Program-made: the position numbers and the translations under genes
Assembly: GCF_036226465.1 (NCBI RefSeq)
Contig: NZ_CP108476.1
Span: 5,022,001 to 5,086,000 of the forward strand
Direction of reading: 5' to 3'
Source: Kitasatospora sp. NBC_01250
GTDB taxonomy: Bacteria; Actinomycetota; Actinomycetes; Streptomycetales; Streptomycetaceae
DNA length: 64,000 nucleotides
Notes under the pieces: generated by a model
The model's database searches: none
The model's input: only the letters and a program-made list of their open reading frames with translations
What the model was told of the DNA's origin: nothing
Part shown: one piece after another, positions 54,866 through 63,318 of the stretch
Numbering within the stretch: the first letter of the stretch is position 1
How the letters are laid out: each line of letters opens with the position of its first letter

Positions 54866-55333
54866 TCATCGCACGATGCGACCCAGTGCCGGCTTTTCCC
54901 GGTGGAGCGCGACGGCGATGTCCACCAAGGACACCCGCTCCAGTCCCTCGACCTCCGCCAGCGGGATCCAGGCCGCCAGATCCGTCGAGCCGTCGGTCTC
55001 GTTGCGCAGCTCGCCCCCGGTGATCCGGCCCTCGTAGAGGATCCGCAGACCGTGGAAGTCCCGCGCCTGGGGGTTCGAGGAGCTCGCCGGAACGAGGAAG
55101 TTCTCCGAGTCGACCCCGAGCAACCGGACCAGCTCGACCTCGTACCCGGTCTCCTCCCGCACCTCCCGGATCGCCGCGTCGTACGGGTCCTCCCCGTGGT
55201 CGAGCCCGCCGCCGGGCATGGTCCACAGCCGCTCCCCGTCCGCGCCGACCCAGCGCGCGAGCAGGATCCGGCCGTCCTCGACGCAGACCGCATAGGCCGC
55301 GGGACGAACTCTTCGTATGGCATCTGATGACAT
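54866..55333 (-). CDS. Nudix hydrolase
   Basis: 155 aa. The Nudix box GGLDHGEDPYDAAIREVREE then TGYEV is complete (Gx5Ex7REUxEExGU). Preceding LLARWVGADGERLWTMPGGG fits the fold. Such enzymes cleave nucleoside diphosphates linked to X; the substrate cannot be told. It is divergent from mshD with only 24 nt between starts, and convergent with the rRNA operon. Confidence 0.9.
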   Translation of the reverse strand: MSSDAIRRVRPAAYAVCVEDGRILLARWVGADGERLWTMPGGGLDHGEDPYDAAIREVREETGYEVELVRLLGVDSENFLVPASSSNPQARDFHGLRILYEGRITGGELRNETDGSTDLAAWIPLAEVEGLERVSLVDIAVALHREKPALGRIVR

Positions 55334-55357
55334 GTGAGGCAGCGTAAGGTCCCGTCC

Positions 55358-56332
55358 ATGGATACCGCCAAGACTCCCGAGTCCGAGTCCCACGTGAGCC
55401 CCGAGATCCAGGTGAGCGCCGGTCTGACGGCCGAGCAGCTCGACACCGCGCACGCCGTGTTGCGCGCCGCTGCGGCCGCCGACGGCCGCGAGGCCGTCTC
55501 GGAGGCGGGCCGCCTGCGGCTGCGGGTGGCCGAGCCGCGCGAGGGCGTGCGGCACCTGGTGGCCGGCGGCACCGACGCCCCGGCCGGCTACGCGCAGGTC
55601 GAGCTCCAGGAGAAGTCCGCCACCGCCGAGCTGGCCGTGCACCCGGACCGCCGCGGGCTGGGGCTGGGCCGGGCGCTGGCCGGTGCGGTGCTCGCCGAGG
55701 CCGGCGAGCAGCGGGCCGTCGACTTCTGGGCGCACGGCGGCCACCCGGCGGCCCGGCGACTGGCCGAGGCGTTCGGTGCGGAGCTGGTCCGTGAGCTGCG
55801 GCAGATGCGCCGCACCGCGGCGGCCCCGGCCGAGGTGCCGCTGCCCGAGGGCGTCACGCTGCGGACCTTCCGGCCCGGTGCGGACGACGAGGCCTGGCTG
55901 CGGCTCAACGCGCTGGCCTTCGCCCACCACCCGGAACAGGGTTCCTGGACCGCCCGCGACCTGGCCGACCGGATCGCCGAGCCGTGGTTCGACCCGGCCG
56001 GCTTCTTCCTCGCGGTCCGCGGCGCCGGCACCGCGGACGAGCGCCTGGTCGGCTTCCACTGGACCAAGGTGCACCCGGCCACCGCCGCCGAGCCCGAGCT
56101 GGGCGAGGTCTACGTGGTCGGGGTGGACCCGGCCGAGCAGGGCAACGGCCTGGGCAAGGCGCTGACCGCGGCCGGACTGCGCCATCTGGCGGCGGACCGC
56201 GGGCTGCCCACCGTGCTGCTCTACGTCGACGCGGACAACGTGGCCGCGGTGCGGGTCTACGAGCGTGTGGGATTCACGGTGCACGAGGTAGACCTGATGT
56301 ATCGGGTCACCGAGGGTCGTCGAGTGGGCTAG
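55358..56332 (+). CDS. mshD: Mycothiol synthase
   Basis: 324 aa with two tandem GNAT domains. The first has ELAVHPDRRGLGLGRALAGA, the second EVYVVGVDPAEQGNGLGKAL and LYVDADNVAAVRVYERVGF, where RRGLGLG and QGNGLG are acetyl-CoA pyrophosphate loops. MshD acetylates Cys-GlcN-Ins to give mycothiol, the main thiol of actinobacteria, in the cytosol. ATG 55358 is chosen over a GTG-like upstream start because it gives the usual length. Divergent from the Nudix gene. Confidence 0.93.
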   Translation: MDTAKTPESESHVSPEIQVSAGLTAEQLDTAHAVLRAAAAADGREAVSEAGRLRLRVAEPREGVRHLVAGGTDAPAGYAQVELQEKSATAELAVHPDRRGLGLGRALAGAVLAEAGEQRAVDFWAHGGHPAARRLAEAFGAELVRELRQMRRTAAAPAEVPLPEGVTLRTFRPGADDEAWLRLNALAFAHHPEQGSWTARDLADRIAEPWFDPAGFFLAVRGAGTADERLVGFHWTKVHPATAAEPELGEVYVVGVDPAEQGNGLGKALTAAGLRHLAADRGLPTVLLYVDADNVAAVRVYERVGFTVHEVDLMYRVTEGRRVG

Positions 56333-56378
56333 CGGGCCGCAGGGCCGACCGACTCAGCTTTCCTCCCGGCCATGCGGT

Positions 56379-56400
56379 GTTTACCGTGGATTCAATTGCC
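56379..56400 (+). promoter_or_regulatory. Weak PHO-box candidate upstream of ppk
   Basis: GTTTACCGTGG and ATTCAATTGCC are adjacent 11-bp units resembling the PhoP direct repeat GTTCACC-type unit, with several mismatches. ppk is under PhoP control in streptomycetes. It is 195 nt before the chosen ppk start, which is plausible if the leader is long. Confidence 0.4.
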
Positions 56401-56594
56401 GACGCGAAGATCACAGGATGACGTCCGTAGTGTCTCGCTCCCGCAGCTTGGGCCACATCGCCGGGGTCGGTCGGCTATCGACCGCCCCGAGCGGTGGGTC
56501 CGCCTCGCTGCGGGTGGCGGAACCGGGTGAGGACAGCCGGACACCGGCCGCGCCCGGGCACGCGGATCTCACGCCGCTGGAGGAGCTGGAACCC

Positions 56595-58838
56595 ATGACC
56601 GTCCCCCGCCCGGTCGCGGCCGGTACGACGCCCGAAGCGCCAGACCCCTCAGGAGCCGATGCCATGCCCGAGTCCCCCGGCGTGCCCGCCCCGTCCCGGC
56701 TGACCAAGACCCTGGGGGTGTCGCTCGACCAGTTCCCCGACGGTGTCGAGGAGCCCGAGCTGGACGAGCTGCCGCAGGGCCGCTTCCTGGACCGGGAGCG
56801 CAGCTGGCTCGCGTTCAACGAGCGGGTGCTGGAGCTGGCCGAGGACCCGCAGATCCCGCTGCTGGAGCGGACCAAGTTCCTGGCGATCTTCGCCAGCAAC
56901 CTGGACGAGTTCTTCATGGTGCGGGTGGCCGGCCTCAAGCGCCGGATCGCCACCGGCGTCGCCCAGCGCAGCGCCTCGGGCCTGCAGCCGCGCGAGGTGC
57001 TCGATCTGATCTGGACGCGGTCCCGGGAGCTCATGGCCCGGCACGCGGCGGCCTTCCAGCACGACGTGCTGCCGGACCTCGCGGCCGAGGGCATCGAGCT
57101 GGTCCGCTGGGCGGAGCTCACCGAGAAGGAGCAGGGCCGCCTGCACAACCTGTTCCGGCAGCAGATCTTCCCGGTGCTGACCCCGCTGGCCGTCGACCCG
57201 GCGCACCCGTTCCCGTACATATCGGGCCTGAGCCTGAACCTGGCGGTGGTGGTGCGCAACCCGGTCTCCGGGCACAAGCACTTCGCCCGGGTGAAGGTGC
57301 CGCAGTCGCTCTTCCGCTTCCTGGAGGCCTCGCCGCAGCGGTACGTGCCGCTGGAGGACGTGATGGGGGCGCACCTGGAGGAGCTCTTCCCCGGTATGGA
57401 GGTGCTCGCCCACCACGCCTTCCGGGTGACCCGCAACGAGGACCTCGAGGTCGAGGAGGACGACACCGAGAACATCCTCAAGGCGCTGGAGAAGGAGCTG
57501 ATGCGCCGCCGGTTCGGGCCGCCGGTGCGGCTGGAGGTGGAGGAGTCGATCGACCCCTACATCCTCGACCTGCTGGTGCGCGAGCTGAACATCACCGAGG
57601 CGGAGGTGTTCCCGCTGCCCGGCCCGCTCGACCTGACCGGGCTGTTCGGGATCGCCGGCCTGGACCGTCCGGATCTGACGTACGGCAAGTTCGTGGCCGG
57701 TACCGCGCGCGGTCTCACCGACGTGGAGTCGGCCTCTCAGCCGGACATCTTCGCCGCGATGCGCGAGCGCGACGTGCTGCTGCACCACCCGTACGACAGC
57801 TTCTCCACCTCGGTGCAGGCCTTCCTGGAGCAGGCCGCGGCCGACCCGCACGTGCTGGCGATCAAGCAGACGCTGTACCGGACCTCGGGTGACTCGCCGA
57901 TCGTGGACGCGCTGATCGACGCGGCCGAGTCCGGCAAGCAGGTGCTGGTGCTGGTGGAGATCAAGGCGCGCTTCGACGAGCAGGCCAACATCAAGTGGGC
58001 CCGCAAGCTGGAGGAGTCGGGCTGCCATGTGGTGTACGGCCTGGTCGGTCTGAAGACGCACTGCAAGCTGTCGCTGGTGGTGCGCCAGGAGGGCGACACG
58101 CTGCGCCGCTACGCGCACGTGGGCACCGGCAACTACCACCCGAAGACCGCCAGGCTGTACGAGGACCTGGGGCTGCTCACCGCCGACCCGCAGGTCGGGG
58201 CCGACCTCTCGGACCTGTTCAACCGGCTCTCCGGCTACTCGCGCCGGGAGTCCTACCGCCGGCTGATGACGGCCCCGCGCGGGCTGCGCGACGGCTTGAT
58301 CGCACGGATCCAGAACGAGGTCGCCAACCACCGCGCCGGCCTGCCGGCGTACGTGAAGATCAAGGTGAACTCGATCGTCGACGAGCAGCTGATCGACGCG
58401 CTCTACCGGGCCTCGCAGGCGGGTGTGCCGGTGGACGTCTGGGTGCGCGGGATCTGCGCGATCCGGCCCGGGGTGGTGGGGCTGAGCGAGAACATCCGGG
58501 TCCGCAGCATCCTGGGACGCTTCCTGGAGCACTCCCGGATCTTCGTCTTCGGCAACGGCGGTGATCCCGAAGTCTGGTTCGGCAGTGCGGATATGATGCA
58601 CCGTAACCTGGACCGGAGGATCGAGGCCCTGGTCCGGGTCGCGGATCCGACCCACCGGGCCGAGCTGTCCGGGCTGATCGACCTCGGCATGGCGGAGGAC
58701 ACCGCCTCCTGGCACCTGGGCCCGGACGGGGCCTGGAGCCGGCGCAGCCAGGACGCCGACGGGCACCGCCTGCGGGACATCCAGGAACTGCTCATCGACT
58801 CGCGCCAGCGCCGCAGGAGCGCCGTCGCGTCGCTGTGA
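56595..58838 (+). CDS. ppk: Polyphosphate kinase 1
   Basis: 747 aa. FLDRERSWLAFNERVLELAE and FLAIFASNLDEFFMVRVAGL (N-domain), HPYDSFSTSVQAFLEQAAAD, KQTLYRTSGDSPIVDALIDA, and GLKTHCKLSLVVRQEG carrying the autophosphorylated His; HVGTGNYHPKTARLYEDLGL and GSADMMHRNLDRRIEALVRV complete the PPK1 family. It reversibly makes polyphosphate from ATP. ATG 56595 is preceded by GGAGGAG; ATG 56418 and 56664 are also in frame. Followed by CHAD and Nudix genes and the pst operon. Confidence 0.95.
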   Translation: MTVPRPVAAGTTPEAPDPSGADAMPESPGVPAPSRLTKTLGVSLDQFPDGVEEPELDELPQGRFLDRERSWLAFNERVLELAEDPQIPLLERTKFLAIFASNLDEFFMVRVAGLKRRIATGVAQRSASGLQPREVLDLIWTRSRELMARHAAAFQHDVLPDLAAEGIELVRWAELTEKEQGRLHNLFRQQIFPVLTPLAVDPAHPFPYISGLSLNLAVVVRNPVSGHKHFARVKVPQSLFRFLEASPQRYVPLEDVMGAHLEELFPGMEVLAHHAFRVTRNEDLEVEEDDTENILKALEKELMRRRFGPPVRLEVEESIDPYILDLLVRELNITEAEVFPLPGPLDLTGLFGIAGLDRPDLTYGKFVAGTARGLTDVESASQPDIFAAMRERDVLLHHPYDSFSTSVQAFLEQAAADPHVLAIKQTLYRTSGDSPIVDALIDAAESGKQVLVLVEIKARFDEQANIKWARKLEESGCHVVYGLVGLKTHCKLSLVVRQEGDTLRRYAHVGTGNYHPKTARLYEDLGLLTADPQVGADLSDLFNRLSGYSRRESYRRLMTAPRGLRDGLIARIQNEVANHRAGLPAYVKIKVNSIVDEQLIDALYRASQAGVPVDVWVRGICAIRPGVVGLSENIRVRSILGRFLEHSRIFVFGNGGDPEVWFGSADMMHRNLDRRIEALVRVADPTHRAELSGLIDLGMAEDTASWHLGPDGAWSRRSQDADGHRLRDIQELLIDSRQRRRSAVASL

Positions 58839-58900
58839 CCCACGCCGACCGTCCCTGACCATCCGTCGCCTGCCCTGGGGGAACGGGGAGTACCCACGAC

Positions 58901-60037
58901 ATGACTGACGCGCCCATGACGACCCCGGCGGCCACCGCGACCGCCGGGGAGGTCCTCTCCCGGTACCTCAACGAACAGGCCGGCCTCTTCCTGCGCGCGC
59001 TGCCGCAGGCGGTGGGGGAGGCCGGAGCCCGGCCCGGTGCACTGCCCTCGCTGAACTCGTCCGCGGGCAGCGCCGGAACGGGGGAGCTGCTGCGCGCGGT
59101 GCGCCGGATCGGCGGTGCGCTGCACACCTTCGGTGCGGTGTTCGAGCCGGGCTGGGCCCACGAGTCGCGCAGCGAACTGCGCTGGCTGCTCAACCTGTTG
59201 GCGCAGGAGCCGGCCTATCTGCGGCGTTCGGCGCGGCTGCTGGCGGCGCTGGACACGCTCAGCTCCACCGGTGGCACGGGTGCGCCCGGCACCGCGGGCG
59301 AGCTGCGCGGGCCGGGGATGCTGGCCGGGCATCCCGGTGCGCCCAAGGCACGGGCGCTGCTGGACCGGCAGCTGACGCTGGCCCGCACCCGGGTGCACAG
59401 CTCGGTGCTGCAGGAACTGCGCTCCTCGCGGCTGCACGCGCTGGCGGACCGGATGACGCTGCTGGTGGGCGAGGCGCCGCTGGTGGCGGCGGCCGGGATC
59501 GCGGCGGGGGAGCTGCTGCTGCCGCAGGCGGCGGTGGCGTTCGGGGAGCTGGGCCAGGCGGTGCAGGCGCTGCCGTGGCAGCGGGCGGCGACGGCGTACC
59601 AGGGGGACGCGCTGCACCGGCTCGGCGCGGTCGCGCCGGCCCCGGCGCCCGTCGCCGCACCGCTGCCGGCGCAGGGGCGCTCGGGGGCGGCAGGGGCGGC
59701 GGGGGACGCGGACGGTGCGCTGGCGGCCGACGACGCGCCGTGGCACCGCACCCGGGTCCTGGCCAAGCGGGCCCGCTACGCGCTGGAGGTGTGCAGCCGC
59801 CCGGGCGCCGAACTGGACGTGCTCGACCAGGTGCTGGACCGGCACCAGGAGGCGGCGGAGGCGGCGGTCACGGTGGCCACGGCGGCGCGCACGCCACGGA
59901 TCACCCCCGCGACGGCCTATGTGCTGGGGGTGGTGCATGCTGATCAGCGACTGGAGGTCGAGGCGGCGAGATACGCCTTCGGCCGTCAGTGGCCGACCCT
60001 CCCGCAGCACGGATGGCATGAATGGGCGAGCGCCTGA
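58901..60037 (+). CDS. CHAD-domain protein (polyphosphate-binding)
   Basis: 378 aa. Conserved CHAD features: EVLSRYLNEQAGLFLRALPQ, HxxR-like VRRIGGALHTFGAVF at about residue 67, SRSELRWLLNLL and the basic RTRVLAKRARYALEV. CHAD domains are helical and bind polyphosphate through such basic patches. Ala/Gly/Pro-rich loops enlarge the protein. Placement directly after ppk supports polyP binding. Start ATG 58901. The Nudix gene starts 16 nt before its stop. Confidence 0.9.
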   Translation: MTDAPMTTPAATATAGEVLSRYLNEQAGLFLRALPQAVGEAGARPGALPSLNSSAGSAGTGELLRAVRRIGGALHTFGAVFEPGWAHESRSELRWLLNLLAQEPAYLRRSARLLAALDTLSSTGGTGAPGTAGELRGPGMLAGHPGAPKARALLDRQLTLARTRVHSSVLQELRSSRLHALADRMTLLVGEAPLVAAAGIAAGELLLPQAAVAFGELGQAVQALPWQRAATAYQGDALHRLGAVAPAPAPVAAPLPAQGRSGAAGAAGDADGALAADDAPWHRTRVLAKRARYALEVCSRPGAELDVLDQVLDRHQEAAEAAVTVATAARTPRITPATAYVLGVVHADQRLEVEAARYAFGRQWPTLPQHGWHEWASA

Positions 60038-60699
60038 GCGTTGAGCGGTACCCGGACCCCCGGATGGCGGCCCCGTCGGCCCCGTCCGCGGCGGCGGCCG
60101 AGAAGCTGGCGCGTCGCCGGCGGCGGGAGGCCAAGCGGCAGGGGCCGTGGACCGGTCCCGGCCGCGGCCCGCTGCTCCCGTCCCACCCGGGCGGCGAGGC
60201 GTGCGGGCAGTCGTCCGGTGGGCCGTTCGGTGTGACGCACGGTGAGCAGCCGGTCCGTCCGGGCACGGTGCTGGCGGCGGGAGCGGTGCTCTGGCTGCCC
60301 GGCGGCCCGCGGAAGAACGGCCACGGGTTGCGCAAGCCGCGGATCGCGCTGATCCACCGTCCCAAGTACGACGACTGGAGCCTGCCCAAGGGCAAGCTGC
60401 TGGCCGGCGAGACGCCGTGGCAGGCGGCGCTGCGCGAGGTGGAGGAGGAGACGGGGCTGGTCTGCCGGCTGCTCGCGCCGCTGCCGGCCCAGCACTACCG
60501 GGCGCAGGGGCGGCCCAAGGAGGTGCGGTACTGGGCGGCGGTGCCGGTGCGCGGGGAGTTCCGGCCCAACCGGGAGGTGGACCGGATGAAGTGGCTCAAG
60601 CCGGAGAAGGCGCGGGCCAAGCTCACGCATGCCCGGGACCGGGAGCTGATCGACGCGCTGCTGGCGCGACTGGAGCAGTTGGCGCCGCTGGTCGGCTGA
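60022..60699 (+). CDS. Nudix hydrolase (MutT-like)
   Basis: 225 aa. A basic N-terminal tail (EKLARRRRREAKRQ, about residues 27-40) precedes the Nudix fold: IALIHRPKYDDWSLPKGKLL, GETPWQAALREVEEETGLVC (complete box with REVEEE). Related actinobacterial proteins hydrolyse 8-oxo-GTP or diadenosine/inositol polyphosphates. The start overlaps the CHAD gene by 16 nt, so coupled expression is likely, linking it to phosphate/polyP metabolism. Confidence 0.88.
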   Translation: MGERLSVERYPDPRMAAPSAPSAAAAEKLARRRRREAKRQGPWTGPGRGPLLPSHPGGEACGQSSGGPFGVTHGEQPVRPGTVLAAGAVLWLPGGPRKNGHGLRKPRIALIHRPKYDDWSLPKGKLLAGETPWQAALREVEEETGLVCRLLAPLPAQHYRAQGRPKEVRYWAAVPVRGEFRPNREVDRMKWLKPEKARAKLTHARDRELIDALLARLEQLAPLVG

Positions 60700-60825
60700 G
60701 CACGGGCGCGTGCGGCCCGCGTTGCCTGCTGGATGGCGCCCCGTCACCTGACAGCGTGTCTTGGCCGATTTCTTACCGTGATGCAACCGTGACTACGAGC
60801 CGGTGTTTCCTGGCATCCCTCCGAG

Positions 60826-60847
60826 GTTCACTCTCCGTTCACTTGCG
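60826..60847 (+). promoter_or_regulatory. PHO box upstream of pstS
   Basis: Two adjacent 11-bp direct repeat units, GTTCACTCTCC and GTTCACTTGCG, match the streptomycete PhoP-binding unit closely. A weaker third unit (CGTCACCTGTC) sits in register at 60858-60868. PhoP would activate the pst operon in phosphate limitation. Confidence 0.9.
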
Positions 60848-60984
60848 ACCGGCTGATGCGTCACCTGTCCGGCCTAGCTTCGGTCCTACCGGCGGGCCGA
60901 AGAGGCCCCGGACCAACAGCTAGGACACCTCGCCCCCGTCTTCCGGCCGGGCGCCGTGGCCTGTGCCAAAGAAAGGGACACCCT

Positions 60985-62121
60985 GTGAAGCTCCAGCGGA
61001 ACGGCCGCACCAAGGCCCTCGCAATCGGTGCCGTGGCGCTCGTCAGCTCGCTGTCGCTCGCGGCCTGCGGCTCGGACAACAACACCACCAAGACCAGCAG
61101 CACCGCCAGTGGCGCCTCCAGCGCCGCGGCGATCACCTGCGCCTCGAAGCAGTCCCCCCTCCAGGGTGCCGGTTCGACCGCTCAGGGCAACGCGGTCGAC
61201 GTCTGGAAGGCCGCCTACGGCGACGCCTGCTCGGGCTCGCAGGTCAGCTACAACGGTGTCGGCTCCGGTGCCGGTGTCGCCCAGTTCAACCAGGGCAAGG
61301 TGGCCTTCGCCGGCACCGACTTCGCCCTCAAGGCGAGCGACATCGACGCCTCGAAGGCGGTCTGCCAGAACGGCGGCCAGGCGATCGACCTGCCGATGGT
61401 GGCCGGCCTGGTCACCCTGGTCTTCAACGTCCCCGGTGTCGACAACCTGACCCTCGACGGCCAGACCGCCGCGAAGATCTTCGACGGCCAGATCACCAAG
61501 TGGAACGACCCGGCCATCGCCGCCCTCAACCCGGGCGTGAACCTGCCGGGCGACAACATCCAGACCTTCCACCGGTCGGACGACTCGGGTACCAGCTACA
61601 ACCTGACCTCGTACTTCGCCAAGACCTCGAACGGCGCCTGGAGCTACGCGCCGAACAAGACCTGGCAGGGCAAGGGCGGCCAGTCGGCCACCGGCAGCGC
61701 CGGTGTCGCGGCCCAGATCAAGCAGACCTCGGACTCGATCGGCTACGTCGAGCTGTCCTACGCGCAGAACAACAGCCTGAAGACGGCTTCGATCTCCACC
61801 GGCGCCACCAAGGCCGTCGAGGCCACCGCCGCGAACGCCGCCACCACGCTGGCCAACTCCACCGTGATCGGCACCGGCAACGACCTGGCGCTGCAGCTGG
61901 ACTACGGCACCAAGGCCGAGGGCGCCTACCCGATCGTCCTGGTGACCTACGAGATCGCCTGCGACAAGGGCAACAACGCGGCCACCCTGCCGGCGCTGAA
62001 GTCCTTCTTCAACTACATCGCGAGCAACGGCGGCCAGCAGGCCATCGCCACCAAGGGCTACGTCCCGCTGCCGACCCCGATCGCCAGCAAGGTCCAGGCC
62101 GCCATCGGCAACCTGAGCTGA
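60985..62121 (+). CDS. pstS: Phosphate-binding lipoprotein of the Pst ABC transporter
   Basis: 378 aa. Lipoprotein signal ALVSSLSLAACGSDNNTTKT with lipobox LAAC; a Ser/Thr/Ala-rich linker follows. The mature protein carries LQGAGSTAQGNAVDVWKAAY, the phosphate-binding FHRSDDSGTSYNL, GSGAGVAQFNQG and IFDGQITKWNDPAI, all PstS features. Anchored outside the membrane, it delivers phosphate to PstCA. GTG 60985 follows AAAGGGA. Strong PHO box upstream. Confidence 0.96.
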   Translation: MKLQRNGRTKALAIGAVALVSSLSLAACGSDNNTTKTSSTASGASSAAAITCASKQSPLQGAGSTAQGNAVDVWKAAYGDACSGSQVSYNGVGSGAGVAQFNQGKVAFAGTDFALKASDIDASKAVCQNGGQAIDLPMVAGLVTLVFNVPGVDNLTLDGQTAAKIFDGQITKWNDPAIAALNPGVNLPGDNIQTFHRSDDSGTSYNLTSYFAKTSNGAWSYAPNKTWQGKGGQSATGSAGVAAQIKQTSDSIGYVELSYAQNNSLKTASISTGATKAVEATAANAATTLANSTVIGTGNDLALQLDYGTKAEGAYPIVLVTYEIACDKGNNAATLPALKSFFNYIASNGGQQAIATKGYVPLPTPIASKVQAAIGNLS

Positions 62122-62138
62122 TCCGAGCTCTGCTCAAC

Positions 62139-62181
62139 GGTCGGCGGTCCCGCGTCGGGGGGACGGGATCGCCGGCCGACC
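62139..62181 (+). other. Intercistronic stem-loop between pstS and pstC
   Basis: GGTCGGCGGTCCCG pairs imperfectly with CGGGATCGCCGGCCGACC around a G-rich loop. Such structures often stabilise the upstream mRNA or attenuate, matching the usual excess of PstS over the permease. Confidence 0.6.
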
Positions 62182-62274
62182 ACAGCGCTTTCCGTTGAAC
62201 GTTTCGTCCGGGGCACCGCCGCCATGGTGCCGCCCGCCCGCCGGGCCGCACCGCCAGACCGGAGTTAGAACCTC

Positions 62275-63318
62275 ATGACCTCCTCCCCACCGCCCGGCTC
62301 CGCTGAGCAGCCAGGGCCAGCCACCTCCGTCCAGGGCCGTCCACCCGCGTCCGCCGAGCAGCCCGCGCGCAGCTCGCTGAAGGGCAACAGCCGCTTCGGT
62401 GACAGCCTGTTCTTCGGCCTCTCGGCCGGGTCCGGCATCCTGCTGCTGGTCATCATGGCCGCGATCGCGGGCTTCCTGCTGTACCGCAGCGGGATGGCGA
62501 TCAGCAAGGACCAGACGAACTTCCTGACCACCTTCGGGTGGGACCCGGACAACCTCCTCAAGCCGAGCTTCGGCATCGCGGTGCTGGCCTTCGGCACCGT
62601 GGCGAGCGCGGCCATCGCGATGATCATCGCGGTCCCGGTCGCGATCGGCATCGCGCTGTTCATCTCGCACTACGCGCCGCGCCGGATCGCCCAGCCGTTC
62701 GCCTACCTGGTGGACCTGCTGGCCGCCGTGCCCAGCATCGTCTACGGCCTGTGGGGCGCGCTCTTCCTGGTGCCGCACCTGAACGGCCTGATGAGCTGGC
62801 TGAACGACTACCTCGGCTGGACCTACATCTTCAAGACCACCCACCCCGGGGCGCCGGCACGCAGCCTGTTCACCGTGGGGATCATCCTGGCGATCATGAT
62901 CCTGCCGATCATCACCGCGGTCAGCCGCGAGGTGTTCCGCCAGGTGCCGCGGATGCACGAGGAGGCGGCGCTCGCGCTGGGCGCGACCCGCTGGGAGATG
63001 ATCCGCACCGCGGTGATCCCCTTCGGCCGTCCGGGCATCATCTCCGCCTCGATGCTCGGCCTCGGCCGGGCGCTCGGCGAGACCATCGCGGTGGCCACCG
63101 TGCTGTCCTCCAGCAGCGAGCTGTCGCTGCACATCCTGGACGCGGGTGGCGGTACCTTCGCGCAGAACATCGCGCTGAAGTTCGGTGAAGCGGGCACCGT
63201 CGGCAAGGACGCCCTCATGGCGGCCGGCCTGGTGCTGTTCGCGATCACGTTGCTGGTGAACGGTGCGGCGCGGCTGATCATCGCCCGTCGCAAGGAGTAC
63301 TCGGGGGCCAACGCATGA
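62275..63318 (+). CDS. pstC: Phosphate ABC transporter permease PstC
   Basis: 347 aa. A Pro/Ser-rich cytosolic leader, then six membrane helices starting GDSLFFGLSAGSGILLLVIM. AVPSIVYGLWGALFLVP and the EAA loop HEEAALALGATRWEMIRTAV, IPFGRPGIISASMLGLGRAL are typical of PstC. It pairs with PstA in the membrane channel. Its stop overlaps the pstA start by 4 nt. Confidence 0.95.
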   Translation: MTSSPPPGSAEQPGPATSVQGRPPASAEQPARSSLKGNSRFGDSLFFGLSAGSGILLLVIMAAIAGFLLYRSGMAISKDQTNFLTTFGWDPDNLLKPSFGIAVLAFGTVASAAIAMIIAVPVAIGIALFISHYAPRRIAQPFAYLVDLLAAVPSIVYGLWGALFLVPHLNGLMSWLNDYLGWTYIFKTTHPGAPARSLFTVGIILAIMILPIITAVSREVFRQVPRMHEEAALALGATRWEMIRTAVIPFGRPGIISASMLGLGRALGETIAVATVLSSSSELSLHILDAGGGTFAQNIALKFGEAGTVGKDALMAAGLVLFAITLLVNGAARLIIARRKEYSGANA

